Origin: Melanocharis versteri
Lineage: Eukaryota; Chordata; Aves; Passeriformes; Melanocharitidae
Direction of reading: 5' to 3'
Assembly: GCA_013397845.1 (NCBI GenBank)
Contig: VZTG01006664.1
Span: 1 to 64,000 of the forward strand
DNA: 64,000 nt
The notes beneath the pieces were generated by a model that was given only the letters and a program-made list of their open reading frames with translations, did not search any database and had not been told where the DNA came from. Positions 49,956 through 61,920 of this stretch are shown in pieces (positions within the stretch are counted from its first letter, which is position 1; the number at the start of each line of letters is the position of its first letter). The translations under genes and the position numbers were made by a program.

Positions 49956-50987
49956 CTTTACTGTATTCATTTGCCAAGTATTAAGAAGGATATCACATCC
50001 TTTCTTCGGTATTTTAAATTAGACTATGACTTTCTTTAAAAGTTTTATATTGTCTGACTTCAGCAACCAGTTTTTTTCACAATAAACTATGCTAGTATTA
50101 AGGAGTGACTGAGATGGGAAAAAATTTAATATGACACCTTTCCCTTTCTCTTGTCTATATTTGGGTTTTTTTGGTAATTTACATCTCAAAGTGTACTGTC
50201 TACTACTGAAACTGATTTAAAAGAGTTAAAAATTAGAAATAATAGAATAAGAATAAATAAAATAGCTGATTTAATTCTTGGGCTCTGCTGTGCCATCAGC
50301 CCTAAGCTAGAGCAGTCCTAGTGATGCTTATGCTTATAATGTGTGATTGGCACTTAATGTATCAGCAAGTAACTTTGAGGAGGAGAATGGTGTACCCATA
50401 AAAAATTACTATTCTGCCTGGAAAATAGCATTTGCAGTAGCAGTGGTGTTATTGGCAACCTGTTAAGGTTATACAAATGCAGTATTCAAACACTGGCAGC
50501 ATGGGAAACGTAAAAGAATGAGGTACTTTAATTTGTGATGCTATGATCTGCTGGGGAAAACTAAATCATCCTTGGACGATTCTGCTGCAGCTCAGCCATA
50601 TGCTATCAGGGCAGACAAATGCTGAGAAGGAGCAATATCTCTGTATTTGGCAAGTGGCTTTAACACTATCAAACTCTAAACTTCCTCTTAGGGAACTGTA
50701 GTTGCTCCTTATGCCAGTAACAAGTTTTAGGGTGTGGAGGAAAATGCCATCATTATGTTCTGCTGATAATTGAGACTAAAGCATGGGAATGAGAAACTCG
50801 TAGTCTGACACTTAACTTAGCCAGAGCTTCATGATCCTGGAGTCCCAGGGGAGTTTTTATGAACAATTATCTATCAGAGAACACATAGTAACAGCAGGAA
50901 ACATCAGTCTCCACTTCTTTTTACTTTTATTGTATCATCCAATCAGTTTACTAAGAAAGCATATTTTCTTCTATTTTCTCTCAACAG

Positions 50988-51234
50988 GTGAAGCCTAAAG
51001 CAAGGAATGAATAAGTTATAACACACACATTGCATTAGTTGCTCACTAGAGGATTAATTGTAAAAAATCAATTGTGTTTAACACTTGAAAAGATGAAAAA
51101 AATCCTTAAAAAACCTGACCCAGAATTGAACTATAAGAAACACTTCGGAAAAGAAAGAGGCAAGGCAAGACAAGCATCAAGAGGTTCTGAGGTGAAAGGC
51201 AAAATACAAAAATATAAAAAAGGGAGGTCACCAG
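50988..51234 (+). other. Splice-site-bounded 247-nt stretch with basic open frame
   Basis: A strong acceptor (TTCTTCTATTTTCTCTCAACAG, last base 50987) and a fair donor (CACCAG/GTATGA at 51235) enclose 247 bases. All frames have stops early on, but an ATG about 100 bases in (near 51093) opens a frame that runs through the donor in phase 1. It reads MKKILKKPDPELNYKK at first and remains very rich in Lys and Arg. That pattern fits a 5'-untranslated plus first-coding exon, but also simply A-rich DNA, since AAA and AGA codons dominate. I recognise no family. Confidence 0.12.
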
Positions 51235-51892
51235 GTATGAATGCTTATCCTCAGGGAGGGGCAAGAAAATAGATTTTTATAGTCTGATCATGAGTCTTCC
51301 AGAGTCATTTGTAGAGCAAATGACCAGACCCTGCACTGGGTCTGTTCCCAGCTCTCCCCCTGTAACCCTAGTGTGATCTGGGTTGTTTCTTGCTCCCTCC
51401 CCCTTACCCATTGGCTTTCCCTTCACAGCAAGTGAAAGATTTCTCCTTTGTGTTTGTTGTGTTCCTAGAGTCAATTTTTTTCCCAGGCATAGCTCTTTTG
51501 ATAGATTCTGTTTTGTAACAATGTCCAGATAAAGTTCCCGAGCATCATAATACTTGCTTTTAGGAAATGTGATTTGTGTGGAGTTTTTTTGTACTTTTGC
51601 TGCAGTAGGTACCTACAAATACAGTGGAAGAAAATGAGATGTCAGGTTTTACATAAAGATATTTGTCAGGTGAAAGATTTATTTCTTAGAAAGATGGATA
51701 GCTGAATATACTTTTAAAAATAAAACTGGATTCTTTGGGGACAGTAAAAGCTGTCTGTGGCTCTCAGAAAATAGAATTTGGGAATAAAGTTTTTGAAGAC
51801 CTGTGCTCGTATTTTGGCTTCTACTGAAAACTATATCTGATTGTGACATATCTGTAAAAATACATTTTCATGGGACTGCTGAGGTGTGAGCA

Positions 51893-51917
51893 GTTTGTTT
51901 GTTTGTTTGTTTTTTTA
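51893..51917 (+). repeat. (GTTT)n microsatellite
   Basis: Four perfect GTTT units running into a T-run. Confidence 0.85.
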
Positions 51918-54196
51918 AGAGAATTGTGAAGGAAAGAACATCTAGCTTTGAGTTGTGTAATATGAACACCTTGTGGTGTTTGATCGTGTGGTAGCTGTGC
52001 TTGGGTTATCTCTCTTGGGATGGCGCAGAGGCAAACTGAGGTCCTCTTCCCTTTTATGTGAGAATGGACAAACTACTAAGATGAGGAAAAAAAAAAATCT
52101 CATATCGAAGAAGAAAAGCAAGTGCAAATGATTTCTCAAATGTCTTAAAAATTAGAGCAAGATAAGCAAGATAACCTTTCCAACTACTTGCTTTATGATG
52201 TTGCACTGATGATGTAATTTTTGAGACTGCCATATCCTTTAGGCAGCACATCCAGTCCTACTCTGTCCTACTCAGCTGCTTGTGTAATGTTTTGCAGTCT
52301 GTTCACCTGTGATGGCAGAAAGATGGGCCACCTCGAGTTGGCTTCTTTATTTAAAAATGCATTGTACTATATTTGCAGTTTATGGATGTTGCTAGTAAAG
52401 CATGCAAATAATTCATTGCACCTAAAGAAAAAGATTCTGAAACAAAGATACGTGAGAAAAAAACCAAGGCTTGAAAGCAGCAATATGAGAAGACGTAAGT
52501 TAACTTACGGCAGAATAGATGACACCTAAGGGGACAGCACTTTTTGCGTTGAAGCCAAACTGGGTGTGAGTTGGTCTTACTGGCTTAATTATTTTTTACA
52601 TAGGATTTGTGTCTATTGTTGATTTGTATTCTTACTATTAGAAATAGTTGATCTGCTCAGAATAGTTATAATATGAATTCAGTTTAAATATTTTTGTTTG
52701 GAAATGGCTATTGATTTCTAGGGATCTATTTGTAATTTAGAGGTACTTGCCAGACAGCTCAGCCAATACATTTGCATGATTATGTTATTTGGGAACTGCT
52801 CATTTTGAATTTTCATGGTGTGTGACTATTCACTTAACTCAGGCATTATTGCTTCTGTTCCATTTTTCAGCAGCAAGCTTTTAAAAAGCAGGAGAGTAAA
52901 TGGAGGAATGTTTATAACACATACACAGAACAGGTTTTCATGTGAACCTTGGGTCTTCTTGGGTGCCACCTATGAAAAGTTTTAGGCTCAATGTTTCTGT
53001 GAATAAACCCAGGCTGAAGAACAGCTAACAGCAGAGCGAATGAACAGAGTTTCTTATGTGTGAAAAAACTTGAAAAAGTACCTTAGGAATTGCTTTTCTC
53101 AGGTGTATGGTGAGATGGGACATGCAAAATGCTTAATGTATATGTTTGTATCAGTTATGTGTTTCAGTATTCCCTATACACTTATTAATAAAAATTGTGG
53201 ACCTGGTAATGACTGAAACTACTGGACTGAGTGTAGATTAGTGAATGTTAGATTTTCCTTGTATAATTCTCTCTAAAATTAAGGCACGTTAAAATATTTT
53301 TCAGAGAAATATAATTAAATAATCTTTAAAATTTCATGTTTACCTTCAAAAATCCTCAGAGACTATTTAAAGGTTTTCTTTAAATAGCATCTGAAAAAGA
53401 TGTGTTTATTTCCTTTTGTTTTTCAAGTCTGTTTTGTTATCTTAGGCAGACCACACTGGCACCAAATTCTTATATCTCCATTTGTAAGACTCTGAGGAAG
53501 AAATACTAGACTGAAGCAAAATCTTTCCAACTGGTTAATGAGTTACTTTAGGGTCATCCCTATATTTGCTTGTGGACACTGGCAGAGTGCAGTTGTGGTA
53601 GGAGTGTTGTTTATCTGTTTGTTTGTTCTGAAAATTAACTTAATTATATCTAAACTTAGAAAAATACAGTTTCTGTTTACTTTTAGCTAATATTTTAAAA
53701 ATAATCCCCTAATGTTACTAAAAGAGATCAGTAATGGACTTTATTTCTAGGAATTAATTGTTGCCAAGAGGTTTATTTCGGGTAATATTATGCTCGTTGG
53801 CTGAAGCAGCTGATGAAGTTTGAGAGGAAGAAGTCTTACAGCTCAGTGTTGGTCTGGGGTTCTGATGGGTAACGAGCTTTAATGCCAGCTTTGTCACATC
53901 TGCTTTGTGCTAGTGGTACTACTGAGGTCAGTGGATTAAAAACTAAAAATGTAGAAACTGTGAACTGTACAGACTTTTGTCTCAATGGATTGCTTTTTGC
54001 AGATGTATGAGGCCATATTTATTCTTTTGTCATGTTTATGGAATTTACTGAATATCATGGGGATAGTACTGGATATACTTCATGTAGGAATTAAAACCAT
54101 GTATTTTCATTGTCTGAAAAAGAAGGCTCCCTTCCTTTCTCTAGTGTATTCTGTAAAGAAGTATTAGACAAAGAAAATAATATCCACGCTGTATAG

Positions 54197-54260
54197 GTCT
54201 AACTCTGCTCCCATTTGAGTCAATAGTAAATCTGTTACTGAATTTAATGAGGGTCACTTG
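54197..54260. repeat. Ancient amniote repeat relic
   Basis: GGTCTAACTCTGCTCCCATT, GAGTCAATAGTAAA and TTTAATGAGGGTCACTT resemble the series 'CTGCTCCCATTGAAGTCAATGG ... TGACTTCAATGAGG' shared by very old interspersed repeats of reptiles and birds. I cannot give a family name. The alignment is short and diverged. Confidence 0.3.
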
Positions 54261-55330
54261 GGACAAAACAATGCCTGAAAAAAATAATTATTTTAGGCAA
54301 TTTAATAAGAAACTGTAATAACGTGGTGAAACAAAGCAATTATTTTGGTGGCCACAAATGGAAGTTACTGCTTATACGTGCAGGTTTTAGAACGAGTTTA
54401 TCCCACTTGTGCAAAATTAGGCATCTAATCAAGGATAGTCATCTGGACCTTCCTTCTGATGCCATAATGAAGCTGAACACCCTGAGTGGGTCAAGGGTAA
54501 TTCTTTCTTTGTCCCAAGAAAATTCCCTTGCAAAAGTGTTGGTGCTCTTTTGTTTAGCTTTAAGCCTAATTTGTAAATATGAAGAACTTATAGTCAATGC
54601 AGTTGTGATGTAACAAAGGTCTGCAAGAATATTTAGACTGCAACTGATGTTTTAAGGCAATTACTACTGTACAGTGAGGAGTAATGTTTTACAAATAGTG
54701 TTAATATTAACTATTTGCTTGTGTAAATCCATTAATTTCTTTACAAATAAATGTTTCCGTTATTCAGTGATTAACTTACACAAAAATGAGGTGTATCTGA
54801 GAGAGTAACAAAATGAGCAGTGGAAGGCAGTGTTTGTTCTGATGCTGCCCAGAGAGGGTTTGGACCAGTGTGAAGAGCACAGTAGATTATGCTAAAAGGG
54901 AAAAGGACGGTAATTTTAGCCAAAGGTTAGGAATAAACACTGATGTATATTGTGGTGGGTTACAGTCGATTGCAGTAAGAACAGTAATTTGAGATGTGTG
55001 GTACATTAAGCCAGACATTGATGCAAAGCAGAAGTGTGAGAGCATGATTTGCTTTTTCTGACAAGTGCAGTCAATTAACATCAAATACCCTAAGCACTGG
55101 AGGTGCAATCTGTCTGATAGCAACCTGTAAGAAATAATTGTTAGATAAAAATGACAGCACACAACTTTGAAAATAAGATGATTATGTACAGTCAGACACA
55201 GGATGAAGTGGCTCTTAGGAAGTCATAGTGGTTAATATTTAAGTTCATACAGTGGTCTTAAGGTCTATCCTTCCCAATATTGCTTCTATCTGTGTGTATG
55301 TAAAAGTCCTTTTATTTTACTGCCATTTAT

Positions 55331-57635
55331 TTACAGGATCCTGCAAATATGAAGAAAGTATAGTAAGGAAAATCCTTTGTCTTTTTTTAAAGTAATATCC
55401 TTATTTCTTCAACAGTTTTGTATGACTTTTTTTTATTAGTTCCTTTATCTCTAAATTTATGAGGTCCTGTAATAAACATCTGAGGAAAAAAATACAGGCA
55501 CTGTTGAAAACAACACTTTTTTTTTCCCCTTTAGAATTTCTTTTTCTCCATGTTTAAAAGATCCTGTGATTAAACTCTGCTCAGGTAAGCAATACAAAAC
55601 TGGACAGAGAATATAAGTCTTACAGTCAGCGTGTATCAATCGGAACTCATCCATCATTTGTACTATATGTGATTTGTATAACTCTGGCAACTGCAGGGGT
55701 AGTGTATTGTGAAGAGAAGGAAAAGCAGCCCCTTTTCTTTGTAGAGAATACAACTTTCAAGAGCAATGAAATGGCATGTTCAGCCTTTTCTGGAAACAGA
55801 AGGAATGTCCAATTCATTGCAATTTATTGCACATGTATTTGAACATGCACTGATTATTTCTGTTAGCAACTTCAGTATGTGGTGGTGATTTTTCTGGTTT
55901 AAAATTTGGTCTTTGTTATGGTTTTTCATCACAATAAAGAACTTTCTTTTTTTCTTCCCAGTGTCTGTTTTGAGGCTGTGTAAATCTCTACAGTTTGTGC
56001 AATATTCACATTTATTTCCTTCTGCGTCCTTCTTGGAACTTCTCCATGCTCTTCATATCGCTCTCTTGTGTGACAGTTCTTTAATTTCTACTCTTTGACT
56101 CACATGTCAACAGATTTTTTAATTATGCAAATATCTTACCTCAGCTTTGATTGGTAATAGAAAAACCAGGACTTTGTCTTCCTTGTTATTATATCCCACT
56201 GATGTCCTTCCAAGCATTGTGTGGTTGTCTCATGTTGCCCTAGCAGATCCTTTTAATTTTGAGCTCTGTTACACAGGAATTCTTTTACTGATCAGAAGTG
56301 CCCTCATGTTGATGTCTTATTGGCTTCCAATAAAAGATGTTTGTTCAAAATTATTTGGGTTCTCAGAATTTGTGACACTGATTCCACTTGGAAAGTCAGT
56401 GTCAGCAGAAGTTCTATTGAACTGGTGCTGCTGGTTGTTTCCGTGTAACACTCTACTGACTGTCTCTCCTGTCCTACTTCTCTGCGCTCTTCGTAGAGCA
56501 CCTCGTCAATATACTGCTTGAATGCAATGATGTATTTGGATTGCAAATATTCCCAGAATTCAGTTCCAGATGCTCCTTTTCCATCCTTATAAAACACTGA
56601 TATTCTCCAACTGCACTGTGGCTGCAGCACAGATACTGGTACTGCATTTCCTTAGAATTTGTGTCTGACAGAAGGCAGCAGGGAGGTTTCAATAATGTTT
56701 GATTCTAAATTTTGCATTCTGTGCTGGTTCAAGCAGAATCACTGGAAAATGCAGTTTTATTAAATTCAAACTAATTACAGGATTATATAAAAAGTCAAAA
56801 TAGATGCAGAAAACTGTTTATTTTGATGTAGCTGAAGTATTTATTTTTTTTGTCCATCTTGACCCCCTTTTAACTTTGATTTCTATTCCAAAACTTTCAT
56901 TAATATACTACTCATTTCACCTTGCACATGTTCAATATTGCAGATATAGCCTATATATGAAATTCAGTATTTTTTTCAGTGTTATTGAGGTATAATTGCC
57001 CAATGTTAGATAAAACTAATTTATATTAAAGTGTGTGTTTTAAAAACTTAAATTCTAATTCTAATTCAAAGCAAAATGAAATTACAGCATGTAAGTATTT
57101 CTGGAAAACATAAATGGTTGCTTATGAGATTGATAATGGAATGTTACAGTATAAGGCTGGGACTGTGTTTCTGATTTAAGTGTTTATTCTGCTAGTTTGA
57201 CATTTTGCCTGGTTTTAGGGAGCTTGTGAATGAGATTTTCAAATGGGTTTATATAGTACTAGAGAGACGACCTATATTTAAGAAGATAAAGTAAAATGTT
57301 GAGTTAATAGGAAATTGCTGCTTTGCAGAACTTCAGAGAAATGTAACTGTGTGTTAATGCACAGGTTGCTGCAAAGTCTTGGGAAACCTTGAAATATTTG
57401 TCTTGGATTTTACTTCAATTTTGCATATATTCCTCATTTGGTAAAAATTCATATTAGTCCAGCTGTCATGGAATTGGAGAAACAGTCACCATAAATGCGA
57501 TTTCCATGTAGAATTAGACTTACAATTAAGAATACCTTGAAATACGGAGCATCATGTTCATCTTTTCAACTGATGTCTACTGAAATTCAGTTTAGGTTTT
57601 TTTAATCAAACAGATAAAGAATAATTTTTGCCCAT
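55331..57635. other. AT-rich non-coding tract with clustered splice-like sites
   Basis: Strong acceptor-like sites lie at 55336 and 55534, with a strong donor at 55585. Overlapping open frames occur on both strands at 56147-56521 (plus) and 56304-56630 (minus). The minus-strand frame contains an amphipathic run (KYIIAFKQYIDEVLYEERRE) but no recognised domain. No transposon is identified. Confidence 0.5.
55535..55584 (+). other. Best splice-site pair in the window, 50-nt candidate exon
   Basis: The acceptor is near-ideal (nine T, four C, TTTAG, last base 55534) and the donor is CAG/GTAAGC at 55585. One frame is open through the 50 bases with one leading base, reading ISFSPCLKDPVIKLCS; the other two have stops. 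The size and phases are compatible with an internal coding exon, or a non-coding RNA exon. No homologous protein is recognised, and flanking exons cannot be assigned. Confidence 0.2.
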
Positions 57636-57655
57636 TACAGTAATTGATTACTGTA
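57636..57655. promoter_or_regulatory. 20-bp palindrome with paired-homeodomain dimer site
   Basis: TACAGTAAT and ATTACTGTA are perfect reverse complements with a TG spacer. The centre, TAATTGATTA (57641-57650), is a TAAT-N2-ATTA arrangement, the P2-type dimer site of paired-class homeodomain proteins. The symmetric flanks beyond the core site are more than the motif alone requires. Confidence 0.35.
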
Positions 57656-57724
57656 TATTCAAAAGTAGTAAGATTCTTCCAGTTTATCCTTGCAAATTAT
57701 TTTTAGCATTTGATTTTAAAATAG

Positions 57725-57930
57725 GAGGAGAAGCATGCCATGTCTCTCTGACTCCCAGTCAAATCCTGGTCTGACTGAGGGCAATGAATTGACCTGCTGC
57801 CTCCCCATAGTTTGGGCATGAAATTCTCCTTTTTCAGCACCATTTCAGTCTGTGGGGGATCAAGACCCTGGGTTTATCCTGTCTATACGTGTTAACAGTT
57901 CTCCAAATAAAGTCAATAGAGCTGTTATTA
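57725..57930. repeat. Possible ancient repeat relic
   Basis: Words such as GTCAAATCCTGGTCTGACTG and AAATAAAGTCAATAGAGCTG resemble the TCCTGG...AAGTCAATGGAGCTA blocks of old amniote repeats. Divergence is heavy and the identification is tentative. Confidence 0.25.
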
Positions 57931-57989
57931 ATCATCAAATATGAATAACTAAGGCAATGGGGTGTACAACACACAAAAAGATCTTATGT

Positions 57990-58900
57990 TTTTAGGCACT
58001 TTGTGATGTAAAAACCATCAAAATGGGCTTTTCAAAAATATCATTAAACATTTATATGTACGCGTAAATCCTTTCTTGGCCTTGTTCTCATCTTTCAATA
58101 TGGAAGTACCTTGGAAAACACAGCTTCAAGACATTTAACAACTTGGGGAGAAAGTGAACAGACATAAAAATACCAAATTACTCTCAAGTAAGGCAATGAT
58201 TAAACATATCAGTGTTCCACTCTTATACCTATGCCTTAAATACTTGCTTGCGTTTTTTTTTTTTTGGTGCTTCATTATTTGCTATTCAGTGTTCATAGTT
58301 TGTTTTTCTCTTGTTTAAACCATTTTAGTCATACAATAAGAGCAGTAGAAACATTTTTATTTAATTAAGTTAGCCAAACATTCCAGACACATAAAAGAAT
58401 ATTATGGTACTGAGGTGAAGATTTTACAAGCATTCCAAGGACTCAAAATTGTTTACATAAAATATTCAGCAAATGCTTGCAGGTAACGAATATTTGAATA
58501 AAATGATGGTCATTTCCCAGACAATTTGTGATAACAGAGGGGACTAAAGTCGCAAGAACATGACTCACAATGAATAAGTCAGTTGAAGCAGAACAAACAT
58601 TTGAAAGTTTGGTTTCCTTCATGTTTCATAAATTTCACATCCTACCATTTATTTACCAAGAGTTATTATCTTCTAATTAGTTTTCTAGGAATCCGAAGTC
58701 TTATCAATTTCACAAACTTAAAAGAATAAGTTCCTTTACGTGGTCCTTGTTTTCTTTGAAGTTGGTTCTGTGTTTTCATAAGTATGAAAACATAATTTAG
58801 TTTGTCCTAATGAGGAGAAAAGCTATTTACACATCTGCAGAAGGAATCGCTGAATGCATTAAATAGTAAACTCTAGAAATTCTGGTACCTAGGTGTCTTA
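57990..58900. promoter_or_regulatory. Candidate conserved non-coding block
   Basis: A long stretch with few simple repeats except the T13 run at 58253-58265, with words such as ATATGTACGCGTAAATCC, GACTCACAATGAATAAGTCA (AP-1/Maf-like TGACTCA), CTAATTAG and TAATGAGG. No transposon is recognised. The regular mix of homeodomain and bZIP cores suggests regulatory DNA, but without alignment this remains inference. Confidence 0.2.
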
Positions 58901-59839
58901 TTAAACTTATTTTGGTGTCTTTTGATGTTTTTTCTTTTGTTGAACAGAAATACTCTGTCTTAGTTTTTTTTTTTGCAGGGAACAGGAGGTTACACTTGGG
59001 TTGGCGTTAAAATGAAAAATTCTTTTTTATTTTTGTTGATGGTCATGAATTATTTGACAACAACTAGAGACACTAGTGTTTTATGGGGTACGCAATGTGT
59101 TCTGTGTATTTGTACTTCTTTAAGCTTACAAATTACCCATGAAGACATTGGTTCATTTGTATTTTTAATTATTTTCAAAATATTTCTTGGTCTGCAGAGA
59201 AATGAGGATGCAGTGTTCTCAGACTTCCTAATAATATATTTGATACTAGCAACATCTATGGAATGAGAGTTTGCCTCATAAAAGGCAGGATTCTGGTGCA
59301 AATTCTTTCAGGGCATGTTCAAAATTAACTTTCAAAAATATGTTGCTGTAGTTTATTTCTAATTCATTGTCAGTGTTGCTTCTGCCCCTTTTCCAATTAC
59401 TCACAGAGAGAACATGGACGTAGCTGGTGAGAATTCCAGGCTGTGTGGGAAGTTGTTTGATGTAAACTTCAAATTAGGCTGTTGGCCTCTGAGTAGCTTT
59501 AAATAAAAAGATATGAGTTTGTTTTAAGTATGACACCGGCTTATCAGCAGAAAAAGATTGAACAGCTTTCTGTCTGACATTTTTAACAAGATTGTAATGA
59601 TAAAATGAAGAAAACAATGAGATTATTGTATTGTGAAGCGTATAAGCTTGAGGCAGTTTTCAAAAAAAATTTGCTGTAATTAGTTTAACCATATATGTCA
59701 TAAAGCCATGTTGTGTGTGTACTGTATGACAGACTCAAATCAAATTGTAGAAATAGTGGTTTAGCAACTATCACCTACAGCTCCTTCCATGTGACATCCA
59801 ATTTTAACTAGCACGCATTAAGCAGCTACTCCCCAAACT
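58901..59839. other. AT-rich non-coding tract
   Basis: A T11-GCAG acceptor-like site at 58964-58978 precedes an open frame (58973-59266) that is hydrophobic and unrecognised. No donor of quality follows. Nothing else is seen. Confidence 0.5.
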
Positions 59840-60060
59840 GGCAGAATTATATTATTTCTTTGGTTTCTTCTCTATGGACACAAAACTGATTAAATTATCC
59901 CCTCCAAGCTGACAACTGCAGCAGTGGCAAGAAAGGCTGCTCAGGTTGTGCCTCTGTAGCATTTGTCAGATGCCTCTTCACGAAAAACCAAAGTGCCGGA
60001 AAGGCGTTGGTTCTGAAGAGCCAACGGCAGCCAAGGGAAGGAACACTGTAATTACCTGTT
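59840..60060. promoter_or_regulatory. Candidate conserved element with strong hairpin
   Basis: The block has balanced composition within AT-rich flanks. At 60005-60026, CGTTGGTTCT and AGAGCCAACG pair along ten positions (nine Watson-Crick, one G-T in RNA) around a 2-base turn. It is followed by CACTGTAATTACCTG, a homeodomain-type core. No transposon or coding frame is seen. Confidence 0.25.
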
Positions 60061-61279
60061 AGAAGACAAGAGAATGGAGTAGCATTTTTCAGTTAACAAA
60101 GATGTCAGACTTTCCTCCTGGGAGCTTTTCAAAGCTTGAAAATAGCGATTTCTGCTGCTCTTCCCCACTGTGATTTTCGGTTGAATTTTGTGGGATTTTT
60201 GGAACAGAACACTTGGGCTGATGGGGAGATGGAGCAGCTGAGGAAAAACTGATGTAAGGAGCACCCAAATTTTCATAGTAATAGCCTTCCCTAATGTGTT
60301 GCAGTTAGTATTATGTCTATTACTCTTGTATAATGATGCAGAAATAAGAAGTGTATAGAAATTGAGCAGCTTAAATTTGAGGACCAAAGGATAGGCTCCA
60401 GATAGAGATGGTCCTCATCCTCTAATTTGTCTAGTTATGATGAGTCCCTGTTACTCAGATAAATCAACACGAAGAATATTGTTATACAGGGTTAAGAAAC
60501 AATTCTTTTCTTCAGAATGTGTCCCCTGTAATTTCTACAGATTTCTCTGTATGCTTTTCAGGGCTGTGTGTTGTGACTTCTGATGTTTTCTAATTGTGTA
60601 TTAAAAAAGGTCACTTCAGCCAAAGGTCTAAAACAACATCTTGTAGAACCGATTCTAACTGAACTCACTGAACATTAAAATCTACTCAGCTGTTCACGAA
60701 AGGAATTCGAGTTGTTCCGCAAGACAGAGTCTGATTGGAAAAGTCAATGATGGTATCAGGAAGGCTTCTATTTGCTGCAGCAGATTTTGGATTAGGTATT
60801 TTGCATGCAGACATTTTAATGAAGAAATATTTTTTTTTCCTGTCCTTTGTATGTGCCAGTGGGTAGAGGATAATTGAGCTGCACAACATATTTAGAAGTC
60901 ATTGATACATGCCTGATAACACAAACTTCAATTTTACCAGATACATAAAACGAAATCATTAAACCACTTCCATTTTATGAAGCTTTGCTTTTGGAGACGA
61001 TAGGGACTACTGGCTATACCAGAATGGTTTGTGAATATTGAAGGAAAATCCTGTGATGTCTGTACTGCCTGAGGGCTTGCGAAAAAACAGATAAGGATAA
61101 CTGGGACCATAGTTTCCAGCAAACTCAGATAAGGTGAAGTAAATTCCTTGATCCTTAAGGAAGAGAATTACTCATTTTCTCTAATCCCCCAAAGGAAGTC
61201 TCCTTATTAATAATGCTATATCATATACCAGTTTGTCCCTTATCTCACATGCCTGGCTTATTATTAAAATCCTCCATTT
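60061..61279. other. AT-rich non-coding tract
   Basis: No gene is seen. The 111-codon minus-strand frame at 60052-60387 is Ser/Leu/Lys-rich and unrecognised. Confidence 0.55.
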
Positions 61280-61920
61280 TTCTCCAGCTGTTGTCTTCCC
61301 GAGTAAACAAATCACCAAGTTCGATTGGCTTCCATTTGCACTTCATTGCCCCTTGACAGCAAGCACGCTGTAAAAATGAGCTGCCTCAGGCTCTTTTTAA
61401 TCTCCAAAGGAGGAAGGAACAAATGCACCCATAATTTCCTTAGTTTTTAAAATATTGTGTTCCACAAAAGATAGTACTTAGTTTTGAGTGCAAAACCATT
61501 TTTTCAGTGAGCTAATATCAAGGTTACAATAATACGCTTTTTGTAGGCAGGAAGGCATAAAGAGGTCCATCAGTGTTTCAAATCCATTTCTGTTACTGTC
61601 CAAATTGTCTTTCAAGAAGTGCAAGGTAATTAAAAGGCCAAAGCAAGGCTAAGAAGCATATGGCTTTACTTGCATGCAGTATTTCATTTAGAAATAACTC
61701 AAAGCAAGTTAAACAGTGAACGAACTCTGCTGAAACGTATTTGATTTCTTTCCTTAATTTTAGGGGGCGCTAATACATCAATATGTATCAATACCTTTCC
61801 AATAGGGAATTATATTGTGGGCTTTTTATATTTCTGCTACAATATATTAACTTTAAAGCTTTTCAGCTCATTTTCTTTACGTATCAGGTCGGGGTAGATA
61901 ATTACTAAGTAATGGGTGTT
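61280..61920. promoter_or_regulatory. Candidate conserved non-coding block with paired ATCAAT motifs
   Basis: The left part (about 61290-61440) contains AACAAATCACCAAGTTCGAT and TTCATTGCCCCTTGACAG with no repeats. The right part has two ATCAAT words at 61777 and 61787, ten bases apart, matching the core of ONECUT-type sites on one helical face, after GGGGGCGCTAATAC. Between them, a 79-base interval (61547-61625) is open in one frame between a modest acceptor (TTTTTGTAG) and AAG/GTAATT, an alternative exon reading. Conservation is not demonstrable here. Confidence 0.25.

Larger units (their letters stand above)
49956..55330. other. AT-rich non-coding tract
   Basis: No confirmed gene is seen. 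It contains one candidate exon (50988-51234), a GTTT tetranucleotide repeat (51893-51917) and an old repeat relic (54197-54260). Long poly-A- and T-rich stretches dominate. Confidence 0.55.

Noticed and set aside
52160..52210. Possible second CR1 3' end (ACCTTTCCAACTACTTG ... TTTATGATG)
   Set aside because: Only about ten bases match and the flanks do not extend; too weak against chance.
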